From: Oscillospiraceae bacterium
Lineage (GTDB): Bacteria > Bacillota > Clostridia > Oscillospirales > Ruminococcaceae
Direction of reading: 5' to 3'
DNA: 10,882 nucleotides
Assembly (NCBI GenBank): GCA_017544185.1
Contig: JAFYEQ010000220.1
Location: forward strand, 1 to 10,882
The notes beneath the pieces were generated by a model that was given only the letters and a program-made list of their open reading frames with translations, had not been told where the DNA came from and searched no databases. Shown here in pieces: positions 1-6,959 of the stretch; positions within the stretch are counted from its first letter, which is position 1; the number at the start of each line of letters is the position of its first letter. The position numbers were made by a program, and so were the translations under genes.

Positions 1-1592
1 TCATCAGCGTCAGCGCCGACTGCGATGCCCATACTTTGCTGGAGCGTATGAACGGTCTGGCGGCGGATATGCCTACGCTGTCGCCCTCGGTCGACAGCAT
101 GTCCCCTTCAGCGGACGGCACGTCGGCGTCGGACAGCAGGATACATATCAGCGTCATGGGCAAGATGGAGCTGGACGTGATACGCGACCTGTACCGGAAG
201 CGCTACGGCGGGGATATCACCTTCGGCAGCGGCACGGTCAGGTATATGGAGACCATAGAGGGCAGCACCGTGGGGTACGGCCACTATGAGCCCCTGAGAC
301 ACTATGCGGAGGTGATCGTCCGCATCGAGGCCGCACCCCGCGGCAGCGGCGTAAGCGTCACGTCGGAATGTCCCGAGGACGTGCTGTCCACCGCCAGACA
401 GAAGACCATAGTGTCCGCCCTCATGACCGAGACCCATTACGGCGTGCTCACAGGCTCGCCCCTGACGGACGTGCATATCGTCCTCACAGGCGGACGGATA
501 CACGTCAAGCATACCGAGGGCGGAGACCTGAGACAGGCCGCGAGACGAGCCGTACGACAGGGGCTCATGAAGGCGAAGAGCGTGCTGCTGGAGCCCTGCT
601 ATGAGTATACCATGGAGCTGCCGTCCTCTGCCGTGGGACGGGCCATGACAGATCTGGATATGATTGGCGCCGCTGCAGAGCCCTCTGTTACGGGCGACGG
701 AGCGGTCATCACGGGAAGAGCGGCTGCCGCCGCCATAAACAGCTATCAGAGCGAGCTGGCTTCGTATACGGGCGGAGAGGGAAGGCTGCTCCTCACCTTC
801 AGCGGGTATATCCCCGTGAAGGACACCGAGGAGATAGTATCTTCCATAGGCTACGATCCGTCGGCTGACACAGCAGATCCTCCCGACAGCGTGTTCTGCA
901 TCAAGGGCGCTGCGGCGGTGATCCGCTGGGACGAGGTGGAGAACTATATACACAGCGACATCGGCGATGAGGATGACGGCGGGGATGACGACCAGATCAC
1001 TCCCGCAAGGATAGCCCGCTTCAAGGCGCGGCTGTACAGCGACGACGAGCTGATGGAGGTGTTCGAGCGCACCTACGGAAAGATAGACCGTCCCAAGCGA
1101 AATGCCATGCGCAGGGACGATGTCCCCGTAAAGAACCGTAGGTCCGCCCCTCCCAAGACAGGCCCCGACTATCTCTTAGTGGACGGGTACAATATCATAT
1201 TCGCCTGGGACGAGCTTTCAGACCTTGCCCGCACCAGCCTGGACCACGCCCGCAAGAGACTGATAGATATACTGGCGAATTATACGGGCTTCAAGGGATG
1301 CGAGACGATCCTGGTCTTCGACGCCTACAAGGTCAGAGGCGGCAAGGGCGAGACCGAGCGTGAGAGCGGTATCACGGTGGTATACACCAAGGAGGCGGAG
1401 ACGGCGGATATGTACATCGAACGCGCCTCCTACGAGATAAAGGACGCAAGACGGATCCGCGTCGCCACGTCGGACTATGCCGAGCAGCTGATCATCCTGG
1501 GCAACGGCGCACTGAGAGTGCCCGCCGCAGAGCTGCACGAGGAGATCGCACAGGTGGAGGAGGCTATACGCGCTGTCATAGCGGAGAAATAG
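1..1592 (+). CDS. TetM/EF-G-like translation GTPase, C-terminal part, fused to a NYN (YacP-like) domain; 5' end outside the window
   Basis: The reading frame is open from the first base, so the GTPase domain lies upstream. Numbering from the TTG at 36, residues about 35-100 (ISVMGKMELDV, then YMETI) match the end of EF-G/TetM domain III and the start of domain IV. Residues 100-310 cover domains IV and V (LLEPCYEYTMELP is typical). An acidic linker (about 310-320) and a basic one (350-375) lead to a NYN/YacP domain at 378-518, with VDGYNII, VFDA, ETADMYIER and VATSD; the likely metal-binding acidic residues are D383, D429, D457 and D480. NYN domains are PIN-like ribonucleases, and TetM-type factors act on the ribosome, so a ribosome-associated RNA-processing role is an inference. 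A Ser/Asp-rich insertion (about 15-34) sits in domain III. The fusion is known to me from clostridia. It is probably housekeeping rather than tetracycline resistance. It is followed 25 bp later by a WYL gene. Confidence 0.85.
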   Translation, partial: ISVSADCDAHTLLERMNGLAADMPTLSPSVDSMSPSADGTSASDSRIHISVMGKMELDVIRDLYRKRYGGDITFGSGTVRYMETIEGSTVGYGHYEPLRHYAEVIVRIEAAPRGSGVSVTSECPEDVLSTARQKTIVSALMTETHYGVLTGSPLTDVHIVLTGGRIHVKHTEGGDLRQAARRAVRQGLMKAKSVLLEPCYEYTMELPSSAVGRAMTDLDMIGAAAEPSVTGDGAVITGRAAAAAINSYQSELASYTGGEGRLLLTFSGYIPVKDTEEIVSSIGYDPSADTADPPDSVFCIKGAAAVIRWDEVENYIHSDIGDEDDGGDDDQITPARIARFKARLYSDDELMEVFERTYGKIDRPKRNAMRRDDVPVKNRRSAPPKTGPDYLLVDGYNIIFAWDELSDLARTSLDHARKRLIDILANYTGFKGCETILVFDAYKVRGGKGETERESGITVVYTKEAETADMYIERASYEIKDARRIRVATSDYAEQLIILGNGALRVPAAELHEEIAQVEEAIRAVIAEK

Positions 1593-1617
1593 CTCATGAC
1601 GGTCATCGGAGGATACT

Positions 1618-2844
1618 ATGGCTTATACAGAGCTGATCAAGAGCTTTGCAAGGATACGCAGAGCCATGCAGGAGTTCTACGTGTACGGCTTCAAGAGCAG
1701 GAGCGGATACGATGAGCTCAGCGGCAGGTCGTATGATGACGCCAGACGCAGGATAGAGTCCTTCCTGTCGGATCATATACGCTTCAGACGGACGGCGGAC
1801 GGCAAGACCGTGTCCATATCCGTCAACAGCCGCAGCAAAGCCCACGATCCTCTTTTCAGGGCGTGGAAGGCGAAGAGCTTCACCGACGGGGACATCACGC
1901 TACATTTCGTGCTGTTCGATATACTCCACGATACTAATGAGAGCTTCACGCTGGGCGAAGTGAGCGATATGATCGACGAGCGCCTGTCTGTATTCAGCGA
2001 GCCCCGCACCTTCGATGAGTCTACCATACGCAAGAAGCTGCGGGAGTATGCCGACGCGGGTATAGTCACCACAGAGAAGCAGGGTCGTACAGTGCTCTAC
2101 AGACGCGCCCCGGATACAGCACTCCCGTCTGCGGAGGTGCTGGACTTCTTCGCGGAGACCGCCCCCTGCGGCGTGGTGGGGTCCTATCTGCTGGATAAGA
2201 TCCCCCAACACGAGAGCCTGCTGTCCTTCAAGCATCACTATATCACGGCTACCATGGACAGCGAGGTGATATGCACCTTCCTTGAGGCTATACACGAGAG
2301 CCGCAGCGTCATCATCGAGAACGAGAACAGCTATGGCAAGAAGACTACCCACGGGGCCGTGCCGCTGCGCCTTATGATCAGCGTCCAGAGCGGAAGACAG
2401 TACCTCATGGTGTACGACGCCGACGACAGGCGGATACGTGCCTACCGCACGGACAGAGTGGTATCCATATCCAAGTCCGATGTGTGTGAGGATATGCAGC
2501 AGCATCGTGAGGAGCTGCGGGGGATGCAGGAGCATATGTGGGGCATAGGCACCACAGGCATATCGGGCGACAGGATGGAGCATATAGATATGACCATATG
2601 CTACGATGACGACGAGCAGCACATACCCCAGAGGCTCATGCGCGAGAAGCGCTGCGGCACGGTGGAGATCATCGACGGCAATACCGCTAAGTTCTCCGCA
2701 GACGTGTACGACGTGTCGGAGCTGATACCATGGGTGCGCACCTTCCTGTGCAGGATCGTGGATATACACATATCCGTTCCCGCGCTGGAGAAGCGTTTCC
2801 TTGATGATATACAGAGGATGTACTCTATGTACGACGAGGCATGA
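1618..2844 (+). CDS. WYL-domain transcriptional regulator (first of a tandem pair)
   Basis: The product has 408 residues. The start ATG is preceded by GGAGGA at 1608-1613. An N-terminal half with winged-helix character (about 95-165, including FTLGEVSDMIDERL and a basic helix STIRKKLREYADAGIVTTEKQGRTVLYRR) is followed by a WYL domain at about 215-285. Its core is PLRLMISVQSGRQYLMVYD, then RRIRAYRTDRV; the W of the name-giving motif is Q here. A C-terminal WCX-type segment (about 320-405) ends VRTFLCRIVDIHISVPALEKRFLDDI, split here by function of helix and strand. WYL proteins are usually transcriptional regulators that bind a ligand, thought in several cases to be nucleic acid or a nucleotide. 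The gene lies directly upstream of a Ro/RtcB RNA-repair cassette, so control of that cassette is plausible but inferred. It is translationally close to the next gene, whose ATG lies 1 bp past this stop. Confidence 0.85.
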   Translation: MAYTELIKSFARIRRAMQEFYVYGFKSRSGYDELSGRSYDDARRRIESFLSDHIRFRRTADGKTVSISVNSRSKAHDPLFRAWKAKSFTDGDITLHFVLFDILHDTNESFTLGEVSDMIDERLSVFSEPRTFDESTIRKKLREYADAGIVTTEKQGRTVLYRRAPDTALPSAEVLDFFAETAPCGVVGSYLLDKIPQHESLLSFKHHYITATMDSEVICTFLEAIHESRSVIIENENSYGKKTTHGAVPLRLMISVQSGRQYLMVYDADDRRIRAYRTDRVVSISKSDVCEDMQQHREELRGMQEHMWGIGTTGISGDRMEHIDMTICYDDDEQHIPQRLMREKRCGTVEIIDGNTAKFSADVYDVSELIPWVRTFLCRIVDIHISVPALEKRFLDDIQRMYSMYDEA

Positions 2845-2845
2845 T

Positions 2846-3778
2846 ATGATCTTCAGTGAACTGTACAGCACATACTACAATGCGGTGGCGAGGATACTGA
2901 CCGCCGCCGTGAAGGGGCATATCTCCGACAGCGAGATGCGGGACATAGTGCGCGAGACCGCCTTTGAGGAGAGCATACTCACCATATGCCCTGCCTTGAA
3001 GTCCGAGCACTGGCAGCTGCTGCTCCCCGACGGCACCACGCCTCTGCAGCATGAGCCCACTATGCCACTGACTATGCTGGAGAAGAGGTGGCTCAAAGCT
3101 ATATACCTGGATCCGCGGGTGCGGCTGTTCACCGACGGGATGCCCGAGGACCTTGAGGACGCAGATCCCCTTTTCACGGCGGATGACTATACCGTTTTCG
3201 ACAAGTACTCCGACGGCGACGACTATGAGGACGAGGGGTATATCGCCCGCTTCCGCATGATACTTGATGCTCTGAAGAGCTCTTCGCCGTTGTGTATCAC
3301 CTCGGTCAACAGACACGGCTTTGATCGGCGCACCGTGATGATCCCCCGTACCATAGAGTACTCCGAGAAGGACGACAAGTTCCGCGTGATCGGGGACAGC
3401 ACCACCAGATCCAGCGTGATAAATATCAGCAGGATCACAGAGTGTCACCCCTATGAGGGGGATATGTCCGATGTCAAGGAGCACGAGCCCCAATGGGAGA
3501 CAGTGGAGTTCGACCTGTACGATACCAGACGCGCTCTCGAGCGAGTGCTCATGCACTTTGCCCACTTTGAGAAGGAAGTGGTGCAGCAGGACGAGAAGCA
3601 CTATCATGTGACGCTCAGATACGAGCACAGCGACCAGACGGAGATACTCATACGCATACTCTCCTTCGGCCCCATGGTAAAGGTCACCGCTCCCCGCAGC
3701 TTCATACTGCTCATAAAGATGCGCCTGGAGCGCCAGAAGAAGTATATACCTCAGACAAGCACCGGACGCGGTGGATAG
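2846..3778 (+). CDS. WYL-type protein (second of a tandem pair)
   Basis: The product has 310 residues from the ATG at 2846. That start lies 1 bp after the preceding stop and implies translational coupling. A longer reading frame from 2801 would overlap the upstream gene by 44 bp and has no better ribosome binding site. The N-terminal part (SELYSTYYNAVARIL; then PLTMLEKRWLKAIYLDPR at 74-91) is shared, as I recall, by a family of clostridial WYL proteins often encoded beside a second WYL gene. Residues about 135-200 form a degenerate WYL-like domain (ITSVNRHGFDRRTVMIPRTIEYSEKDDKF cut across two strands, then RVIG and INISRI). The C-terminus (LIRILSFGPMVKVTAPRSF, then RLERQK) is WCX-like. No N-terminal helix-turn-helix is obvious, so it may act as a partner or ligand sensor of the first WYL protein. 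An acidic stretch occupies residues 100-130. Function is inferred from the family. Confidence 0.75.
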   Translation: MIFSELYSTYYNAVARILTAAVKGHISDSEMRDIVRETAFEESILTICPALKSEHWQLLLPDGTTPLQHEPTMPLTMLEKRWLKAIYLDPRVRLFTDGMPEDLEDADPLFTADDYTVFDKYSDGDDYEDEGYIARFRMILDALKSSSPLCITSVNRHGFDRRTVMIPRTIEYSEKDDKFRVIGDSTTRSSVINISRITECHPYEGDMSDVKEHEPQWETVEFDLYDTRRALERVLMHFAHFEKEVVQQDEKHYHVTLRYEHSDQTEILIRILSFGPMVKVTAPRSFILLIKMRLERQKKYIPQTSTGRGG

Positions 3779-3786
3779 AGATAATG

Positions 3787-3816
3787 GAACGGTCATAACG
3801 ACCGTTTCTTTTTTTT
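3787..3816 (+). terminator. Intrinsic terminator after the WYL pair
   Basis: AACGGTC (3788-3794) pairs with GACCGTT (3800-3806) across the 5-nt loop ATAAC, and is followed by a T-rich run (3805-3816, one C). It begins 9 bp after the second WYL stop. It separates the WYL operon from the downstream RNA/Ro/RtcB unit, which therefore needs its own promoter. Confidence 0.85.
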
Positions 3817-3854
3817 GTGGATCCTGCAAAAACGTTTTCGCAACTTTTTTTCCG

Positions 3855-3882
3855 TGATTATCGATAGATCTTGTGGTATGAT
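3855..3882 (+). promoter_or_regulatory. Probable promoter for RNA1 and the Ro/RtcB unit
   Basis: TATGAT at 3877-3882 is preceded by TG one base upstream (3874-3875), giving an extended -10 element. The -35 region (TGATTA, 3855-3860) is weak, as extended -10 promoters allow. Predicted initiation at about 3889 falls at the 5' base of the RNA1 terminal stem, which supports the assignment. The palindrome TATCGATA (3859-3866) lies between the two elements and AAAACGTTTT (3829-3838) lies upstream; either could be an operator. Confidence 0.5.
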
Positions 3883-3887
3883 AAGAC

Positions 3888-3990
3888 CATCGAAAGTCAC
3901 TCACAGCAATAAAGGATATCAATTGGTGATCTCAGACCGATATTCGGTCAGACGCGGGTCCGACTCCCGCTCCTTTACGTGACTTGGATG
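3888..3990 (+). ncRNA. RNA1: Y-RNA-like RNA with a tRNA-like module
   Basis: The terminal stem is CATC (3888-3891) with GATG (3987-3990), then a small GA/G internal loop, then AAGTCAC (3894-3900) with GTGACTT (3979-3985). Inside it sits a tRNA-like cloverleaf. The acceptor is TAAAGGA (3910-3916) with TCCTTTA (3971-3977), seven perfect pairs. T8 and A9 follow. The D-arm is a short ATCA/TGAT stem with GG in its loop (3918-3930). The T-arm is GCGGG/CCCGC (3954-3958, 3966-3970) with loop TCCGACT, abutting the acceptor exactly as in tRNA. The anticodon position holds only a mini-hairpin, GACCGA/TCGGTC around TAT (3935-3949), so it cannot decode. There is no CCA, because the acceptor continues into the terminal stem. 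A Ro-binding stem plus a tRNA-mimicking module is the arrangement described for bacterial Y RNAs such as YrlA, and a Ro-like gene follows. It could instead act only as part of the mRNA leader. Confidence 0.7.
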
Positions 3991-4158
3991 CCCCCGACCG
4001 GCAGCGGTCGGAGATCAACGGAAGATCCTTACAGCAGACCCCATATGTTTAGGGAACATAAGAAGGATCTTGACGACCGTAAGGCTCGTACAGCGATATA
4101 CGATCATCTGTCCAATGATAAAGGAGCCTTGTATACGGCCATTTCAAGGAGGTACATC
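3991..4158 (+). promoter_or_regulatory. Structured 5' leader of the Ro-like gene
   Basis: Three further predicted structures lie between RNA1 and the start codon. First is a 7-bp hairpin, CCGACCG (3994-4000) with CGGTCGG (4005-4011), loop GCAG. Second is a 9-bp stem, AAGATCCTT (4022-4030) with AAGGATCTT (4063-4071), enclosing a hairpin TATGTT/AACATA (4044-4060). Third is a stem CCGTAAGGCTC (4077-4087) with GAGCCTT plus ACGG (4124-4130 and 4135-4138, GTAT bulged), enclosing ATCAT/ATGAT with a 7-nt loop (4103-4119). None has a U-tract, so these are not terminators. The Shine-Dalgarno AAGGAGG (4146-4152) lies just past the third stem. The leader could control translation, or mark processing sites that release RNA1. 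It matches no riboswitch I recognise. Confidence 0.5.
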
Positions 4159-5628
4159 ATGAACATATTCTATGATCTTTTAGATCGCGAGACCATGACA
4201 TGGACCGAGAACGGCGCAGCAGCATATGTGTCCACAGGATCTGACTGCCTCGATCTGTTCTCCTCCGTAGGCGCTATGCGCAACAACGGCGAGGGCGATA
4301 TATGGGTACGCTTCATGAGAGCGTATGCAGAGGACCCCGACACGGCCATGAGGATACTCTTCTACGCCAGGGACGTAAGAGGCGGACTGGGCGAGAGACG
4401 AGTGTTCCGCGTGATACTCCGCAATATGGCATACGAGAATGCCGACAGCGTTATCCGTAATATCGAGCGCATCGCAGCCTTCGGCAGATACGACGATCTG
4501 CTCGAGCTCATGGGCACTCCCTGCGAGGATGCTGCAGTGCAGCTCATCGCATCCCAGCTCAAGGCAGATACGGACGCGCTGGCCGAAGACGGCAGCGTAT
4601 CCCTTCTTGCAAAGTGGCTCCCCTCCGTCAATGCCAGCAGCATGCACACCGTCAGGACCGCAAGGCATCTGGCAAAGCGCCTCGGCATGACCGAAAGGGA
4701 GTACCGCAGGACGCTGACCGCTCTCCGCAGACGCATAGACATCATCGAAGAGCATCTTCGCACCCGCGACTACACCTTCGATTACTCGCAGCAGTGCTCC
4801 CGTGCTATGTACAAGTACCGCCGCGCGTTCATCCGCAACGACGGAGAACGCTACGGCAGCTATATCCAGTCTGTGGCAAATGGCGAAGCCGTTATGCACG
4901 CAGGCAATATATACCCCTACGAGATCGTGGAGCGTGTCCTCGAACATCGCGGCAGGGTCCCCATGGATAAGGCAGAGCAGGATGCTCTGGAAGCCATGTG
5001 GGCGAGCCTTCCCGTATACGGCGGAGGCAGGGCCCTCGCGGTGGTAGACACCTCGGGCTCCATGTATTCCGGCACCCCCACGCCCGCTTCGGTAGCGTTC
5101 TCGTTGGGACTGTACCTTGCCGAGAAGAACGACGGCGTGTTCGGCGGCTGCTTCATGGAGTTCTCCGACCGTCCTCAGCTCATCCGCATAAAGGGCGACA
5201 CCTTCGCGGAAAGAGCAAAGTACGCGGCGTCCTTCAGCAGGGTAGCCGATACGAATATCGAAGCAGTGTTCGACCTGATACTGCGCACAGCCGTGAACAA
5301 CAAGCTCCCTGCGTCAGAGCTCCCCGAGACGCTGATACTGATCTCCGATATGGAGTTCAACAGCATCACCAGCCATGCGGACAGGACCGTGTTCGAGCAC
5401 GCTCGTAAGAGCTTCGCAGAGCATGGCTATGCACTTCCCCAGATAGTGTTCTGGAACGTGCAGAGCAGGAACGCTCACCAGCCCGTGCGGATGGATGAGC
5501 GGGGCGCAGTGCTGGTCTCCGGCTTCTCCCCCAGGATCTTCGAGATGGTCATATCCGGCGAGACCTCGCCCTATGAGTACATGATGAAGACCCTGAGCGC
5601 GGAGAGATACGCGGTGATAACCGCGTGA
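4159..5628 (+). CDS. DUF2828-family Ro60/TROVE-like RNA-binding protein with vWA domain
   Basis: The product has 489 residues. The ATG at 4159 is chosen because AAGGAGG (4146-4152) precedes it by 6 nt; the frame's upstream extension runs back into RNA1. Residues 25-265 are a helical-repeat region with DUF2828 hallmarks: CLDLFSSVGAMR (30-41), ILFYARDVRGGLGERR (66-81), AAFGRYDDLLELM, LLAKWLPSVNAS and the DYSQQCSRAMYKYRRAF segment (208-224). Residues 290-489 form a von Willebrand A domain with a complete MIDAS: DTSGS (D297, S299, S301), T365 in DTNIEA, and D397 in ILISDME. This repeat-plus-vWA layout parallels Ro60/Rsr, the ring protein that binds Y RNAs and misfolded RNAs. It is probably cytoplasmic; no signal peptide is visible. 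A tRNA-like RNA lies on each side and rtcB follows 50 bp downstream, which supports an RNA-surveillance or repair role. Direct Ro function is inferred. Confidence 0.85.
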   Translation: MNIFYDLLDRETMTWTENGAAAYVSTGSDCLDLFSSVGAMRNNGEGDIWVRFMRAYAEDPDTAMRILFYARDVRGGLGERRVFRVILRNMAYENADSVIRNIERIAAFGRYDDLLELMGTPCEDAAVQLIASQLKADTDALAEDGSVSLLAKWLPSVNASSMHTVRTARHLAKRLGMTEREYRRTLTALRRRIDIIEEHLRTRDYTFDYSQQCSRAMYKYRRAFIRNDGERYGSYIQSVANGEAVMHAGNIYPYEIVERVLEHRGRVPMDKAEQDALEAMWASLPVYGGGRALAVVDTSGSMYSGTPTPASVAFSLGLYLAEKNDGVFGGCFMEFSDRPQLIRIKGDTFAERAKYAASFSRVADTNIEAVFDLILRTAVNNKLPASELPETLILISDMEFNSITSHADRTVFEHARKSFAEHGYALPQIVFWNVQSRNAHQPVRMDERGAVLVSGFSPRIFEMVISGETSPYEYMMKTLSAERYAVITA

Positions 5629-5658
5629 TCAAACGTCCGCACGTCATGCGTGCGGACG
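5609..5658 (+). promoter_or_regulatory. Tandem hairpins at the Ro-like/rtcB junction
   Basis: ACGCGGT (5609-5615) pairs with ACCGCGT (5620-5626) around a GATA loop, across the end of the Ro-like gene and its stop codon. CGTCCGCACG (5634-5643) then pairs perfectly with CGTGCGGACG (5649-5658) around TCATG. Neither is followed by a U-run, so they are not intrinsic terminators. They could stabilise, process or bind protein on the shared mRNA and so set the ratio of the two products. The rtcB Shine-Dalgarno lies just outside the second hairpin. Confidence 0.6.
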
Positions 5659-5678
5659 CCATGAAAGGATAGATGACT

Positions 5679-6920
5679 ATGTTCGACATAACAGGACAGA
5701 GAAATACAGCGGTATGCTATGCCAAGGTGGTAGAGGATGCCGCCATAGCACAGATCAGACGTATGTGTGACTATGCCCTCACCGACGGCAGCAGGATCCG
5801 CATCATGCCCGACGTACACGTAGGCAAGGGCTGCACCATCGGCACCACCATGACCGTTACCGACAAGGTATGCCCCAATTTGGTAGGCGTGGATATAGGC
5901 TGCGGCATGTATACCGTGGAGATCGGGGAGAGAGATATCGACCTTGAGGCGGTGGACAGAGCGGCACACACCATACCCTCCGGCAAGAACGTATGGGAGG
6001 GCAGGATCGCCCGCTTCGACCTGACAGCTCTCCGCTGCTACAGGAGCCTGAAGGATACCAGAAGGATAGAGCGCTCTCTCGGTACCCTCGGCGGCGGCAA
6101 CCACTTCATCGAGATCGACAGAGCCTCCGACGGCAGATACTTCCTCGTGATACACACGGGCTCCAGAAATCTGGGCAAGCAGGCGGCAGACTACTATCAG
6201 AGCCTTGCGGTGGATCTGCACAAGGGCAAGGAGAAGTACTACAAGATGCGCGATGAGATCATCACCGTATACAAGGCAGAGGGCAGACGCAGCGAGATCC
6301 AGTCCGCGCTCAAAGAGCTGGACCGCTCCTATGCCGCACAGGAGCTTCTGGTACCCGAGGAGCTGTGCTGGCTCTACGGCAGCTTCATGGACGACTATCT
6401 GGCCGATATAAAGATCATACAGCAGTTCGCGGTCCGCAACCGTGAGCTGATCGCAGAGAAGCTTCTGGAGATGGCAGGGCTCACCGCAGTCGATGCCTTC
6501 CACACCATACACAACTATATCGACACCGACGAGATGATACTCCGCAAGGGTGCCATCGCAGCCCACAAGGGCGAGAGAGTGCTGATACCGATCAATATGC
6601 GCGACGGCTCTGTGATCGCCGTGGGACGGGGCTGCGCCGAGTGGAACTTCTCCGCACCTCACGGAGCAGGGAGGGTAATGTCCCGCTCCGCGGCCAAGGA
6701 CAGCATAACTCTGGAGGAGTATGTAAAGTCCATGGAGGGGATATATTCCACCTCCGTGAACATACACACCCTTGACGAGGCGCCTATGGCGTACAAGTCG
6801 CTGGAGGATATCGTGGACGTGATAAACGACACGGTGGATGTGACGGAGATCATCAAGCCCGTGTACAACTTCAAGGCCAATGACGATGATGTCCCCTGGA
6901 AAAAGACCGATGTAGCATGA
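5679..6920 (+). CDS. rtcB: RtcB-family RNA ligase
   Basis: The product has 413 residues. I chose the ATG at 5679 because GAAAGGA (5663-5669) lies 9 nt away, against only 3 nt for the ATG at 5673, and because MFDITGQRNTA matches the usual start (MFEIKGK...) of this Firmicutes branch. RtcB joins RNA 3'-phosphate or 2',3'-cyclic phosphate ends to 5'-OH ends, using GTP and Mn2+ through a guanylylated histidine. Visible motifs are MPDVHVGKG (43-51), VGVDIGCGM with D72 and C75, GGGNHFIEI with H142, VIHTGSRNLG with H159, TIHNYID with H278, and APHGAGRVMSRSAA with H328, the expected GMP-accepting residue. All expected active-site residues are present, so it should be active. No rtcA, archease or prfH is seen nearby. 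The neighbours are a Ro-like gene upstream and RNA2 starting 39 bp downstream, so this is an RNA-repair operon in composition, without the sigma-54 regulator RtcR of proteobacteria. Confidence 0.95.
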   Translation: MFDITGQRNTAVCYAKVVEDAAIAQIRRMCDYALTDGSRIRIMPDVHVGKGCTIGTTMTVTDKVCPNLVGVDIGCGMYTVEIGERDIDLEAVDRAAHTIPSGKNVWEGRIARFDLTALRCYRSLKDTRRIERSLGTLGGGNHFIEIDRASDGRYFLVIHTGSRNLGKQAADYYQSLAVDLHKGKEKYYKMRDEIITVYKAEGRRSEIQSALKELDRSYAAQELLVPEELCWLYGSFMDDYLADIKIIQQFAVRNRELIAEKLLEMAGLTAVDAFHTIHNYIDTDEMILRKGAIAAHKGERVLIPINMRDGSVIAVGRGCAEWNFSAPHGAGRVMSRSAAKDSITLEEYVKSMEGIYSTSVNIHTLDEAPMAYKSLEDIVDVINDTVDVTEIIKPVYNFKANDDDVPWKKTDVA

Positions 6921-6924
6921 ACGA

Positions 6925-6955
6925 CGGCACATCACGACATAGTCCCGATGTGCCG
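6925..6955 (+). other. Hairpin between rtcB and RNA2
   Basis: CGGCACATC (6925-6933) pairs perfectly with GATGTGCCG (6947-6955) around a 13-nt loop. It begins 4 bp after the rtcB stop and ends 4 nt before RNA2. There is no U-tract, so it probably does not terminate transcription. It may protect the rtcB mRNA 3' end after RNA2 is cut out by RNase P, or position that cut. Confidence 0.6.
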
Positions 6956-6959
6956 ATAT

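Noticed and set aside
2801..2845. Earlier start for the second WYL gene
   Set aside because: It would overlap the first WYL gene by 44 bp; the ATG at 2846, 1 bp after the preceding stop, is the typical coupled start and the family sequence begins there.
4077..4138. A T-armless tRNA with loop CTGTCCA in the leader
   Set aside because: The 7-nt loop has T33, but the D-like arm is only three pairs, there is no T-arm, and position 37 is C; chance within a folded leader is more likely.
3979..4158. Upstream extension of the Ro-like reading frame from a GTG at 3979
   Set aside because: It would translate the 3' strand of RNA1 and the folded leader, has no ribosome binding site, and the ATG at 4159 has a perfect AAGGAGG at good spacing.
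5673..5678. ATG at 5673 as the rtcB start
   Set aside because: The Shine-Dalgarno would be only about 3 nt away; the ATG two codons later has normal spacing and gives the family's usual N-terminus.
5571..6935. Long minus-strand reading frame opposite rtcB
   Set aside because: It mirrors the codon phase of a clear rtcB gene, has a low-complexity His/Val/Tyr-rich product and no ribosome binding site. The same holds for the other long opposite-strand frames at 108-953, 1900-2871, 2825-3922 and 9713-10648.
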